A stretch of DNA of 64,000 nt from Clostridium_S neuense (GTDB lineage: Bacteria > Bacillota > Clostridia > Clostridiales > Clostridiaceae): contig NZ_JBJIAA010000008.1 in NCBI RefSeq assembly GCF_045310695.1, positions 167,652-231,651 on the forward strand. The letters run 5' to 3'. A model generated the notes under the pieces. The model worked only from the letters and a program-made list of their open reading frames with translations, was not told where the DNA came from and did no database searches. This document shows, one piece after another, positions 1 to 8,497 of the stretch; position 1 is the first letter of the stretch, and each line of letters starts with the position of its first letter. The position numbers and the translations under genes were made by a program.

Positions 1-363
1 ATTACAAAGGGAGACAAATTGCTGCTTGCTCATAACAAAAACTTTAAAAATAACATGTACAGCATAATTGCAGGTTTTGTGGAAGCAGGGGAAACCTTGG
101 AAAGTGCTGTTAAAAGAGAAGTGTTTGAGGAAGTTGGAATAAAGGTAAAGAATATTCGATACTACAAAAGCTCCTCCTGGCCATTCCCTAATTCACTTAT
201 GCTTGGTTTTTTTGCAGAATATGATTCTGGAGAAATAAAGGTTGATGGAGTTGAAATAATGGAGGCAGGGTGGTTTACTAAGGATAATTTTCCTAAGGGG
301 CTTCCTAAGAAATATAGCCTTGCGAGGCAGATAATAAATGAAATTACAAGTAAAAAGCTTTAA
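1..363 (+). CDS. nudC: NudC-like NAD+ diphosphatase, C-terminal part (cut by window edge)
   Basis: The reading frame is open from base 1, so the gene starts outside the window; the TTG at 19 is an internal Leu codon rather than the start. The visible part holds a complete Nudix box (GFVEAGE, then REVFEEVG), in which the Glu residues bind the catalytic metal. It is followed by SSSWPFPNS, which matches the SQPWPFPxS signature that separates NADH/NAD+ pyrophosphatases of the NudC type from other Nudix enzymes. NudC enzymes cleave NAD(H), and NAD-capped RNA 5' ends, to NMN(H) and AMP. The N-terminal half and any zinc ribbon cannot be seen. The Nudix family is certain; NudC is likely. Confidence 0.8.
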   Translation: MTKGDKLLLAHNKNFKNNMYSIIAGFVEAGETLESAVKREVFEEVGIKVKNIRYYKSSSWPFPNSLMLGFFAEYDSGEIKVDGVEIMEAGWFTKDNFPKGLPKKYSLARQIINEITSKKL

Positions 364-366
364 TAT

Positions 367-520
367 GGATAGACAGCTTGAAAGATTTAAATTACCAATA
401 TTAAATTTATACTGTTAAGTTATGGTTTGACTCGGAGTACAACTAACAGAGTACAGAGCACAGTAAATGTAGATTTACCTTTCGTTTCTCTTATGTAAAT
501 CTTAGAACTTAATAGTGCTC
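367..520. repeat. Intergenic repeat fragments (families D and E)
   Basis: This gene-free stretch holds two pieces of repeats found elsewhere in the window. Bases 367-412 (GATAGACAGCTTGAAAGA onward) match one half of the palindromic family-D element at 12703-12798. Bases about 466-517 match the reverse complement of 4914-4966 with only scattered differences (shared core CTTTCGYTTCTCT). Neither piece has an open frame. They look like decayed copies. Confidence 0.6.
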
Positions 521-578
521 TGAAATGTTATTATTTAACCACATATTTAAAGATAGCATGATAATTTCAGAAAAAGGC

Positions 579-609
579 TTGACTTTCAGTTAACTCTAAC
601 CATTATAAT
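579..609 (+). promoter_or_regulatory. MerR-type promoter with 19-bp spacer
   Basis: A -35 box TTGACT (579-584) and a -10 box TATAAT (604-609) are 19 bp apart. The spacer holds the near-palindrome AGTTAACTCTAAC. An overlong 19-bp spacer with a GTTAAC-centred dyad is the hallmark of promoters twisted open by MerR-family activators, notably the AdhR/NmlR aldehyde-response group. It lies directly before the aldo/keto reductase gene. No intact MerR gene is nearby; only a MerR-like remnant occurs, at 3922-4032. Confidence 0.6.
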
Positions 610-656
610 TGTATTTGTTCAATAAATTAATGGGTAATGTATAGGAGATGTGAAAA

Positions 657-1577
657 ATGAAATCGATTAATATTGGTAATGGAAAAATAACTAATGCGTC
701 TGAAATTTCACTTGGATGTATGAGAATTAACGAACTCAGCGTATCAGAAGCGAATAAACTTATTAACACTGCACTTGAAGAGGGAATTAACTTCTTTGAC
801 CATGCAGATATATATGGTGGTGGAAAATGCGAAGAGATTTTTGCTGAGGCAGTTGATATGAAACCAAGTATTAGAGAAAAGTTTATAATACAATCAAAAT
901 GCGGTATTAGAAATGGGTATTATGATTTTTCAAAGGAGCATATATTAAATGCTGTGGATGGAAGCTTAAAGAGATTGAAAACTGAATATTTAGATGTACT
1001 GCTGCTTCATAGGCCAGATGCACTTATGGAACCAGAGGAAGTTGCAGAAGCTTTTGATGTATTGAGTACTAGCGGAAAGGTTAAATATTTTGGAGTAAGC
1101 AATCAAAATCCAATGCAAATTGAACTTCTAAGTAAATATTTAAACCAAAAGCTTATTATAAATCAGCTTCAATTTGGAGTTATGCATACTGGAATGGTTG
1201 ATGCTGGAATAAATGTGAACATGACAAATGCTCCTTCAGTTGATCATGATGGAAGTATTTTGGATTACTGCCGTTTAAATGACATAACAATTCAGCCATG
1301 GTCTCCTTTCCAATATGGATTTTTCGAAGGAGTATTTCTAGATAACGATAAATTTCCAGAGTTGAATAAGAAAATAAACGAAATAGCAGAAAAAAAAGGT
1401 GTTACAAACACAACTATAGCAATTTCATGGATTTTAAGACATCCAGCTAAGATGCAGCCAATAGTTGGTACAACAAATGCAAATAGACTTAAGGACATTG
1501 CGAAAGCATCACAGGTTGAACTTACAAGACAGGAATGGTATGAAATATACAGAGCAGCAGGCAACAAGCTTCCTTAA
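657..1577 (+). CDS. Aldo/keto reductase (YdhF-like)
   Basis: This is a 306-residue NAD(P)H-dependent oxidoreductase of the aldo/keto reductase superfamily, a cytosolic TIM barrel that reduces aldehydes or ketones to alcohols. The catalytic tetrad is visible as Asp48, Tyr53 (DHADIYGG), Lys81 (QSKCG) and His118 (LLHRPD). Length and the LKTEYLDVLLLHRPD motif fit the YdhF-type branch. The start ATG follows AGGAG with good spacing. The upstream MerR-type promoter suggests induction by a reactive aldehyde or electrophile; that is inference. The gene appears monocistronic, with palindromic repeats directly downstream. Confidence 0.88.
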   Translation: MKSINIGNGKITNASEISLGCMRINELSVSEANKLINTALEEGINFFDHADIYGGGKCEEIFAEAVDMKPSIREKFIIQSKCGIRNGYYDFSKEHILNAVDGSLKRLKTEYLDVLLLHRPDALMEPEEVAEAFDVLSTSGKVKYFGVSNQNPMQIELLSKYLNQKLIINQLQFGVMHTGMVDAGINVNMTNAPSVDHDGSILDYCRLNDITIQPWSPFQYGFFEGVFLDNDKFPELNKKINEIAEKKGVTNTTIAISWILRHPAKMQPIVGTTNANRLKDIAKASQVELTRQEWYEIYRAAGNKLP

Positions 1578-1597
1578 TAATTGCGTTTATAAAAAAT

Positions 1598-1969
1598 GCG
1601 AAGTAATAATGCTTCGTCACATTAAAAAAGTCCTATAAATCTAAGGCTCAAAAATCATAAAATACTAAGAAATTTCAATAACTCGCATACGCTCAGGCAA
1701 TAGAAATATCTAAGCATTTTACAATTTTTGAGCTAAGATTTATTAGGACTTTTTTAAATTGTTCCTTACATTCCCGGTTTGGCGAAGTAGCAGCATTGAA
1801 GGAATAGTTTAAATAAAATTTTATAAATCTTAGTGCTAAATTTTTAAAAGCTTTAGATATTTCAATTTGTTTGAGCCAACGGCGAGTTATTGAAATGTCT
1901 TAAGATTTTAACAACTTGACACTTGGATTTATTAATTTTATTTAATATTCCAAGATGCCGTTACTTCGC
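1598..1969. repeat. Two adjacent family-A palindromic repeats
   Basis: Two imperfect palindromes of roughly 170-190 bp lie head to tail, each beginning GCGAAGTA (1598 and 1782); the second ends in TTACTTCGC at 1969. In each, AAATCTTAG/CTAAGATTT-type and GATATTTCAAT/ATTGAAATATC-type arms pair across a short central loop, so each could fold into one long hairpin. No coding frame is present. Relatives are at 15231, 15648, 22276, 33122, 50133, 57831, 61650, 63367 and 63867. The rest of this intergenic region (1970-2175) shows only AT-rich promoter-like sequence. Confidence 0.75.
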
Positions 1970-2175
1970 AATTTTTATTTTTTGTAAAGTCACCTCTAAG
2001 CTTCAAGTGATTTATCATAATTCTTAATAAAAGCCTATAATATATATGTAAACAACATATACCTAAATAAATAAACTGAAACACCCATATTAGCGGTATT
2101 ATACTCTTGATAATTTAATGATTATATAATATGATTTTAATATTATGTTAAGTATATTTTGAGTAGGTGTCACAA

Positions 2176-3888
2176 ATGAAAAGAACTGTTCTTTCTATTA
2201 TGCTTGTAATTTTAATGATAGGAGTTTATGCAGTATTTAATGATAATAGCATTGATGCGGTTAGGGGCACTTTAAATTTAAAAAATTATAATTTTCAGCA
2301 AAACGGAAACGTAAAGATTAAAGGCCAATTAGAGTTGTATAATCATAAACTGCTTAAACCAGAAGAATTAAAATATGAAAAAACACACGAATACTTAACA
2401 ATATCTAAAGACTTAAAATCACAGCTAAATGGAGAAAGCATGGGATATATGACACTGCATTTAAAAATACTTGCTAATAATGATGCTATATATGGATTAA
2501 GAATACAGGAATTACTATCAGCCTCGAAGGTTTGGGTAAATGGTGTTTTACAAGGGCAAGTAGGCAAAGTAGGTACAAGCTATGAAGCTGAAAAAGCAAT
2601 ATATCTTCCGGATTATATGTATTTTAAACCTGAAAATGGAGTCATTGATATAGTGATGCAAACCTCTAATTATACAGACCTTACTCCCTCAATAAATCCT
2701 ATGGAATTTGGACTTAAAGATAAAATTACAAATAAATTAATACTAAATACAAGTGTAGATTTAATAATTGTAGGTGCATTATTTATTATGGAAATGCTAT
2801 TTTCAATGCTCCGCAAAAGCTTAAAAAGTGGGAAGCTGTGCATATATTTTTGTGCAATATGTTTTCTTATACAATTAAGGTGTTTATTTTTGAACGAAAG
2901 AGTAATAGTTCACTTTTTTCCAAACATGCCTTTTGAGCTTCTTAGCAAGACAGCAGCGCTTACATATTATTTTTTAATACCGGCATATGTTTTGTTTTTG
3001 AAGGAGCTATTTTATAATTTCCCTAAAAGAATAATTGTTACATCAGTAGTTTCATCAACAATATTTTCAATTATATGTCTTGTAACTAATAATTTGTTTT
3101 ACGATAGATTAGGATTTTTAAGTCAGGCAAATTTATTTGTAATTGCAGTTGATTTATTTATATTTTTGATAAGGAAGGTAAGAGAAAAGGAAAAGGATAG
3201 CAAGCTGCTGCTTTTGGCCTTTACCTTTCTTATGGGAACAGCACTCAACGATATACTCTTGAATAATGGAGCTATAAGCAGCAGATACGGTTTTCAAGTG
3301 GGTATGTTTATTTTTGCATTTTTGCAGGCACACGTTATTATGATAGAATACTCAAATGAAATAATTAACTCAGAAAAAATAAAGCTGGAAAATAAAATTA
3401 TGTACGAAAAATCCATTAGAGATAATTTGACGAATTTATATAATAGAAATTATATTGAAGAGATACTAGACAGTTCTATGGAGAGGTATGTAAGTGATGG
3501 TGAAGTATTCACTGTATTGATGTTTGACATTGACTATTTTAAGGCTATTAACGATACCTATGGGCATCTTCAGGGAGACGTTGTTTTAAGTACTGTAAGT
3601 AGCATACTAGTTGAAAGTGTGAGAAATTCGGATTATGTTGGTAGGTATGGCGGAGAAGAATTTATAGTTATTTTAAAAAATACAAAAGAGGAGGTGGCAA
3701 GAGAAATAGCTGAAAGGATTAGAAAAAATATTAAGGATTTCCCATGGGAAAATGGCATTAAGGTTACTATAAGTGGTGGGCTATATGAAAATCACACATA
3801 TGAAAAAAAAGAATGCATAAAAAATGCCGATGATAGGCTTTACGAAGCTAAGAAAAATGGAAGAAATCAAATTGTATATTCCTGTTGA
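2176..3888 (+). CDS. Membrane diguanylate cyclase (7TM sensor plus GGDEF)
   Basis: This 570-residue protein makes cyclic di-GMP from two GTP. It has an N-terminal membrane anchor (about residues 1-20), an extracytoplasmic region of about 170 residues with a jelly-roll-like WVNG motif, a multi-pass region (about 190-390) resembling 7TMR-DISM sensors, and a C-terminal GGDEF domain. The active site reads GGEEF. An RxxD product-inhibition site (RNSD) sits exactly five residues before it, so feedback inhibition is expected. The ATG at 2176 is preferred because the upstream in-frame GTG at 2167 lies inside the ribosome binding site. Its signal is unknown. Confidence 0.87.
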   Translation: MKRTVLSIMLVILMIGVYAVFNDNSIDAVRGTLNLKNYNFQQNGNVKIKGQLELYNHKLLKPEELKYEKTHEYLTISKDLKSQLNGESMGYMTLHLKILANNDAIYGLRIQELLSASKVWVNGVLQGQVGKVGTSYEAEKAIYLPDYMYFKPENGVIDIVMQTSNYTDLTPSINPMEFGLKDKITNKLILNTSVDLIIVGALFIMEMLFSMLRKSLKSGKLCIYFCAICFLIQLRCLFLNERVIVHFFPNMPFELLSKTAALTYYFLIPAYVLFLKELFYNFPKRIIVTSVVSSTIFSIICLVTNNLFYDRLGFLSQANLFVIAVDLFIFLIRKVREKEKDSKLLLLAFTFLMGTALNDILLNNGAISSRYGFQVGMFIFAFLQAHVIMIEYSNEIINSEKIKLENKIMYEKSIRDNLTNLYNRNYIEEILDSSMERYVSDGEVFTVLMFDIDYFKAINDTYGHLQGDVVLSTVSSILVESVRNSDYVGRYGGEEFIVILKNTKEEVAREIAERIRKNIKDFPWENGIKVTISGGLYENHTYEKKECIKNADDRLYEAKKNGRNQIVYSC

Positions 3889-3921
3889 CATCAAAGCTGA
3901 GTATGGGTTTATAATTTGTAG

Positions 3922-4195
3922 CATACTATTCTTTACTATGAAGACCTAGGAATTATAAATATCATAAGAGAAGAAGGTTCTAATTATAGACTCTATGGTG
4001 AAGAGGAGATATTAAAACTACAGCTTTATTAAAAAAATTAAAGAAGTTAGGGATGAGGTTAAGCTAAAAAATAACATTTCTTTGCCTTTAATAAGAATAG
4101 TTGATAAGGAGGCTTTAGGCAGAGATAAATATCTTATAAAATTCCGTAATTATGTTACGATAATTTATACTGTATATAAAGATAAATCACCTTGA
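3922..4195 (+). pseudogene. Decayed MerR-family regulator fragment
   Basis: From 3934 the frame reads YYEDLGIINIIR...NYRLYGEEEILKLQ, the recognition-helix and wing region of a MerR-type regulator, but it stops at 4030. There is no start codon and no first helix: an in-frame stop lies at 3919. A second open stretch in another frame runs on to a stop at 4195 and may be the displaced downstream part, though I do not recognise it. The pattern fits a truncated, frameshifted relic. It may be a relic of the regulator expected for the MerR-type promoter at 579, which is speculation. Confidence 0.55.
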
Positions 4196-4281
4196 AACTT
4201 GAAATGGTTTATCTATAGATAACTTATAGTAATATCAGCTAACAATAGATAGTTGACTGAATATAGGGAGGAAAGAACTAT

Positions 4282-4734
4282 ATGAATAGTATACTTTTAA
4301 TATTTCTGATTTTTATAGTTGCTGCTTTAATCATATATATGTGGATTAATAAGACGAGAAGCGGCAGTATAAATGAGTCTAGTAGCAATTTAAATAAAAC
4401 TATTAACAGTGAGTCTCAAGATTCCTTGGAGGAAAGGCTTAAAAAGCTTATTTTGCAAGGTCAAATGATTAAAGCTATTAAGGAATACAGAATTTCAACA
4501 GGCGCTAGTTTAGTGGATGCTAAAAACTATGTTGATGCTTTAGCTGCGGCTATTAAAGAAGGAAAATCTATGGAAGCCTTTAAAAAGCCAGAAGCAGATA
4601 GTGCTGAAATAGAAGCAAAAGTAAAGGAACTCCTTCTGCAAGGACAGAAAATTAAAGCCGTTAAAGCTTATAGAGAAGCAACAGGATGTGACCTTTTAAC
4701 TGCTAAAAAATACGTAGATTCAATACAGGGGTAG
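4282..4734 (+). CDS. Membrane-anchored protein with two L7/L12-like motifs
   Basis: This 150-residue protein has one N-terminal membrane segment (residues 3-22), a Ser/Asn-rich linker, and two tandem copies of a helical motif (about residues 50-90 and 112-149). The copies read GQMIKAIKEYRISTGASLVDAK and GQKIKAVKAYREATGCDLLTAK (split here as KIKAVKAYREATG plus LLTAKKYVD). This pattern, KxxVIKxxREaTGxxLxxAKxxVD, is the core of the ribosomal protein L7/L12 C-terminal domain, which recruits translation GTPases in the ribosome. Here it is displayed from the membrane, and the function is unknown. The start has a good GGGAGG site. Such proteins are usually annotated as hypothetical. Confidence 0.7.
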   Translation: MNSILLIFLIFIVAALIIYMWINKTRSGSINESSSNLNKTINSESQDSLEERLKKLILQGQMIKAIKEYRISTGASLVDAKNYVDALAAAIKEGKSMEAFKKPEADSAEIEAKVKELLLQGQKIKAVKAYREATGCDLLTAKKYVDSIQG

Positions 4735-4736
4735 TG

Positions 4737-5047
4737 CTTGAAAGATGGAAATTGATAATATAAATTCATTCTGAGAAACTGAAATTTGAAAGAATGAGTA
4801 TAAAGTAGAGAGCAGAGAGTAGAGTGAAGGATGATTTTTCTCTGCTATGCTTGGAAAATTCTAAAACTTATTGCGCCCAAGACGCTTAAAATATAGTGTT
4901 CGGCGGAGCTGACACTATTAAGTTCTAAGATTTACCTGAGAGAAGCGAAAGGCAAATCCACATTCATTCTATTCTTCTTCAAATTCCAGTTTATTAGTAT
5001 AAACCTGAAATTTATAATTTTCAAGTTCAAGGGAGTTTATTTATAAA
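4737..5047. repeat. Composite intergenic repeat block (families D and E)
   Basis: This 300-base block between convergent genes has no gene. Bases 4800-4870 (GAGTAGAGTGAAGGATGA and onward) match the reverse complement of 40125-40205. Bases 4914-4966 match the reverse complement of 466-517. Bases 4737-4795 and 4995-5045 resemble family-D halves. It seems to be a mosaic of several repeat families inserted next to one another. Confidence 0.6.
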
Positions 5048-5050
5048 TTG

Positions 5051-5806
5051 TTACTTCACTGTTTCGCTTTCTAGTTTCCAAAGCGCTAATGCAAAGCTTC
5101 CAAAGCAAAGTAATATAAATAGGCTCATTACAAGTAGTAGGTTTTGCCAATCAATTGAGGTTCCCAAAATCAAAGCTCTAAGGGAGTTTATAATGTGTGT
5201 GAAGGGATTTATCATTATGGCAAATTTAAGTCCACCGGAGATATTTTTCATTGGAAATAATGCCGTGCTGGCAAAAAATAAAGACAGCACAATTAGATTC
5301 ATGATTGTTTCATAAATTATTTCGTTTGGTAGAATTAAGCTAATGGCGAAGCATAGCCCAGACATAAAAAAGGCTGTGATAAAAATAAGTGGCAGCATCA
5401 TGATTAGTCCCACAAATCCAGTTGAAATATGCACGGATAAAAATATAGATAAAACAAGCATAATAGCTGACTCAATTAATGATATACAAACTGCTTCTAG
5501 CGTTTGGCCTAGAACAATAGAGCTTCGTTTTATAGGGGCTATGAGTATCCTGTAAAAACTTCCTTTGGATTTCATAATAAAATTAATATAACCGCTACTG
5601 CTGCAGCACGCAAGTGTAACGAGTACCATAATGCCAGGTAAAATAAAGGAAGTATAGTTACCTCTTGATATGCTCTGCATGGATTGCCCTGCTATTGCAC
5701 TATATAGTATTAGCCAAATGAGAGGTTGTATAATGGTAAGGAGAATTGAAATAGGATTTTGGAAGCGCCACTTTATGCTGCGCCATAAAATATTTAGTGT
5801 AGCCAT
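5051..5806 (-). CDS. ABC-2 type transporter permease
   Basis: A 251-residue protein with six predicted membrane helices and the ABC-2 membrane-domain layout (N-terminal PLIWLILYSA region, then FxLPGIMVL). It is the membrane half of an exporter whose ATPase is encoded immediately upstream (15-bp gap). The set resembles DrrAB-type drug or antibiotic exporters; the true substrate is unknown. The gene is last in a four-gene minus-strand operon led by an AraC/GyrI regulator. It ends in GTG AAG TAA CAAT, the same terminus sequence seen at several repeat-flanked genes in this window. Confidence 0.85.
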   Translation of the reverse strand: MATLNILWRSIKWRFQNPISILLTIIQPLIWLILYSAIAGQSMQSISRGNYTSFILPGIMVLVTLACCSSSGYINFIMKSKGSFYRILIAPIKRSSIVLGQTLEAVCISLIESAIMLVLSIFLSVHISTGFVGLIMMLPLIFITAFFMSGLCFAISLILPNEIIYETIMNLIVLSLFFASTALFPMKNISGGLKFAIMINPFTHIINSLRALILGTSIDWQNLLLVMSLFILLCFGSFALALWKLESETVK

Positions 5807-5821
5807 GTAATTTACCTTCCT

Positions 5822-6751
5822 TCAATTAGTTAATTTTAAGAACACGTCCTCAAGGCTTGGTTCTATAATTTCAATTGCCTTAAAAGGAATCTTCTTTTCC
5901 AAAAGCCATCTGTTAACAGTTTCAAAAGTTTTTTGGTTCTCCAAGGCATCGATGAAAATTGAGGATTCTCGGATATTTATAGATGGAAGGATATTTGCTT
6001 TGGAGAACATTTCAGCACATTCTCTAGTTTTCTTTTTATCAGAAAAGCCAATACGCAAAATATTTTGTTTGGTATATTTCTTTAAGCTTTCAGGAGTTCC
6101 TTGAACTAGTTCATGCCCTTCTTTCATAATGCAAATTGTATTGCTGAGTGCGTCTGCCTCCTCAAGATAATGTGTGGTTAGAAAAATTGTGGTTTTAAAC
6201 TCATCTCGAATTTTTTGCATGATTTTCCACATAGCATTCCTAGAGGCAATGTCCATACCAACGGTTGGCTCATCTAAAAACAGTATTCTAGGCATAGATA
6301 CCATATTCATTGCAATATCCAATCGACGTTTTATACCTCCGGAATAAGAGGCAACAGGGTATTTTAAATACTGTGATAATCCAAAGCTGTCAATTAGTGA
6401 ATTTATCCTTTTTCGTGCTGTAACATTATCCACCTTGTAAAGCCTGCTTTGAAACAGCATATTTTCCATAAGTGATAGATGATCATCAATGGAAACACGC
6501 TGTGCGGCACAGGAAATTTGTGTACGAATCCAGAAAATGGACTTACATAGATTCTTTCCAAGCACGGTTACATTCCCTGAAGTGGGTTTGTAAAAGGTGG
6601 TAAGAATATTGATAAGCGTAGATTTGCCTGCACCATTTGGACCAAGTAAAGAAAATATTTCTCCGCAGTTTACCTTTAAGCTTAAATTGTCAAGGGCTCT
6701 TACGCCATTTTTATATTGCTTAAACAATTTATCAACTTCAATTGCCAGCAT
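5822..6751 (-). CDS. ABC transporter ATP-binding protein (DrrA-like)
   Basis: A 309-residue cytoplasmic ATPase. The Walker A motif is GPNGAGKST, the signature is YSGGIKRR, Walker B is ILFLDEPT followed by VGMD, and the switch His is in TTHYLEEAD. After the nucleotide-binding domain (about 1-220) there is a C-terminal extension of the kind found in DrrA/NodI-type exporters. It starts behind a GAGGAGG site and lies between the GyrI-like gene and its permease, so it powers the permease at 5051-5806. Drug or peptide export is the likely role, judged from the sensor genes in the same operon. Confidence 0.9.
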   Translation of the reverse strand: MLAIEVDKLFKQYKNGVRALDNLSLKVNCGEIFSLLGPNGAGKSTLINILTTFYKPTSGNVTVLGKNLCKSIFWIRTQISCAAQRVSIDDHLSLMENMLFQSRLYKVDNVTARKRINSLIDSFGLSQYLKYPVASYSGGIKRRLDIAMNMVSMPRILFLDEPTVGMDIASRNAMWKIMQKIRDEFKTTIFLTTHYLEEADALSNTICIMKEGHELVQGTPESLKKYTKQNILRIGFSDKKKTRECAEMFSKANILPSINIRESSIFIDALENQKTFETVNRWLLEKKIPFKAIEIIEPSLEDVFLKLTN

Positions 6752-6753
6752 TT

Positions 6754-7212
6754 TTACTCCTCCTCTTTTATGGGAAATAGTATTTCTGTAATATACTTGC
6801 TCGAATTTCCCTTAAAAAACATTCCTGGTCCTTTTATATATACTTCACGAAAAGGAGGCTCTAGGTGTAGATCCTTTTCTTTAGCATAGCGGTTAATTGC
6901 CTCATATGCATAGTTCATAGTTTCATAAGGACCAACATGAGTAGCCGAAACAGCTTTTATCCGGGGCATTTCTTTTATGGCAATACCATTTTCTGTCGGT
7001 GTTTCGGAGGTGGGAACGCACAGTTCTAGTTCACCAATTTTTGATTTTGAATCCATTACATAGTAGCAGAAAAATGGAGCTCCGTTCGCTTTGCCGCCAA
7101 TGGATTTAAACACGCTTGGAAATACTTTATTTGCATCTGTGACCACTCCTTTGTATTTCATGAAGGCAATTCTAATAGGTTCAACATCTTTAACTTGAAT
7201 TTCATAATCCAT
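6754..7212 (-). CDS. GyrI-like small-molecule-binding protein
   Basis: A 152-residue stand-alone GyrI-like domain (bacterial transcription activator effector-binding fold). Features are YEIQVKDVEPIRIAFMKYKG at the start, the YEAINRYAKEKDLHLEPPFREVY helix-strand unit, and the terminal ITEILFPI. These domains bind amphipathic drugs or cationic compounds, or inhibit DNA gyrase in the case of GyrI/SbmC. It directly follows an AraC regulator carrying the same kind of domain and precedes the exporter ATPase by two bases. It probably sequesters or senses the exporter's substrate; that is inferred from context. Confidence 0.8.
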   Translation of the reverse strand: MDYEIQVKDVEPIRIAFMKYKGVVTDANKVFPSVFKSIGGKANGAPFFCYYVMDSKSKIGELELCVPTSETPTENGIAIKEMPRIKAVSATHVGPYETMNYAYEAINRYAKEKDLHLEPPFREVYIKGPGMFFKGNSSKYITEILFPIKEEE

Positions 7213-8082
7213 TTATTTTTCACTTCTTTCTTTATTTATTGCAATCCAGACTTCTGCATGCCCGCTACTAGCTCCAGCTGCATCAGTAGGGTAAACTTCT
7301 ACATCTGGAAGCTGTGCATACTCGTAGTCTGAAGTAGGAAGCCATTCTGTAAGGAAACGCTTAAATATAGATTGAACGGACTCTTTAAAATGGCCATTAC
7401 TTTCAAATATCACCCATGTGGCAGCAGGTATTTCAAATTCAACCATACCTTTAGGGACAGGTTTGTTTGTTGGAGCTGCTATATAATAATAAATATCTTT
7501 AGGCCCTTTGTAAGCTGTTATACCTAAAATACCATATGGTTCTTTATTTATAAGACCGCAGATGTCCTTAAATACCTTGCTATTAAGGGTTTTATTCCAA
7601 AATACTGGAACAATTTTTTGATTTTCCTCCATATCCTCCTCAAGTGAAGTCCTAACTCCAACAATTCGCATTGCTTTTTTCGATTCAATTCTATAGCTCA
7701 TATCATTACCTCCTATAACTGAAATTGAAAAGCGGATAGGTGGATAGGCATTTAGCAAGGTTCCTTCAGTACGGGCAGCAGTTGGAGATACACCATGGAC
7801 ACTTTGAAATGCTCGATTAAAAGCCGTGGGAGATTTGTAACCATACTTTAAAGCTATATCCATTACCCTCATATTACTTTTTTGCAAATCAAAAGCTGCT
7901 GCTGTCATGCGCCTTTTTCGTATATATTCAGATAGAGATATACCTGAAATGTAAGAAAACATGCGCTCAAAATAATAAGTTGAGCAGCAGGCGATTTTTG
8001 CAGCTTCATCATAGGAAATATCATTTGCTAAATTGTTTTCTATATAGTCAATTGCCCGGCTTATATGTTTTAACCATTCCAC
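7213..8082 (-). CDS. AraC-family regulator with GyrI-like effector domain
   Basis: The N-terminal 100 residues form a double helix-turn-helix of the AraC/XylS type (CSTYYFERMFSYISG, then ALKYGYKSPTAFNRAFQ). The remaining part is a GyrI-like ligand-binding domain. This is the Rob/BmrR-like plan used to sense drugs directly. The GTG at 8082 is chosen because the upstream in-frame GTG (8091) overlaps the AGAGGTGG ribosome binding site. The gene heads and probably activates the operon with the GyrI protein and ABC exporter. A paralogous arrangement (AraC plus GyrI) is at 45952. Confidence 0.86.
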   Translation of the reverse strand: MEWLKHISRAIDYIENNLANDISYDEAAKIACCSTYYFERMFSYISGISLSEYIRKRRMTAAAFDLQKSNMRVMDIALKYGYKSPTAFNRAFQSVHGVSPTAARTEGTLLNAYPPIRFSISVIGGNDMSYRIESKKAMRIVGVRTSLEEDMEENQKIVPVFWNKTLNSKVFKDICGLINKEPYGILGITAYKGPKDIYYYIAAPTNKPVPKGMVEFEIPAATWVIFESNGHFKESVQSIFKRFLTEWLPTSDYEYAQLPDVEVYPTDAAGASSGHAEVWIAINKERSEK

Positions 8083-8255
8083 TTTTACCACCTCTTTCTT
8101 GAGAAAAGTTTAGCACAATATAAATTATTAATCCTCTCTTTTGATGTTCAGTTTTGTGAAATTTAATTTAACTGCAATTTTGTGGAAGCGTATTACATAT
8201 GTGTTATAATTGTCTTTAGATAAATTTCGAATATTACGGTAAAGGGGGAAAGGGA

Positions 8256-8447
8256 ATGAAGGATATCATTATTATTTTAGGAATAGTAATTGGGTTTTTA
8301 CTAATTAAAATAGGTAAAATGAAGGCAGTGAATAAGTTGCAAACTGTAGGGGCATTAGTAATTGTGGTTTGCTTTGTTGTAGCTGCCCCTGATTTCATAA
8401 AGGATGCTATAAGTGGATTTATGGATGGTATAAATAGTGGTATGTAA
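8256..8447 (+). CDS. Small membrane protein, unknown function
   Basis: A 63-residue protein with two hydrophobic segments (residues 4-17 and 28-45) and a short amphipathic tail. It is preceded by a strong AAGGGGGAAAGGG site, and a plausible promoter (TATAAT at 8205-8210) lies upstream. I do not recognise the family. It is monocistronic, divergent from the AraC operon, and ends just before a bidirectional hairpin. Confidence 0.65.
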   Translation: MKDIIIILGIVIGFLLIKIGKMKAVNKLQTVGALVIVVCFVVAAPDFIKDAISGFMDGINSGM

Positions 8448-8464
8448 TATTTTAGATACTGTAT

Positions 8465-8497
8465 AATCAGTTGACAATGGACAATTGTCAACTGATT
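8465..8497. terminator. Bidirectional hairpin terminator
   Basis: A perfect 14-bp stem (AATCAGTTGACAAT) with a 5-base loop lies between two convergent genes and overlaps the stop codon of the minus-strand gene. Part of the stem (TCAGTTGACAATGGACA) also occurs inverted in the repeat block at 57113-57150, so it may derive from a repeat. Confidence 0.7.

Noticed and set aside
1598..1969. CRISPR array
   Set aside because: Repeats are long palindromes without regularly spaced unique spacers, and no cas genes are present.
8234..8491. Minus-strand frame of 85 residues opposite the small membrane protein
   Set aside because: It runs through the terminator hairpin, lacks a ribosome site and is antisense to a gene with a strong one.
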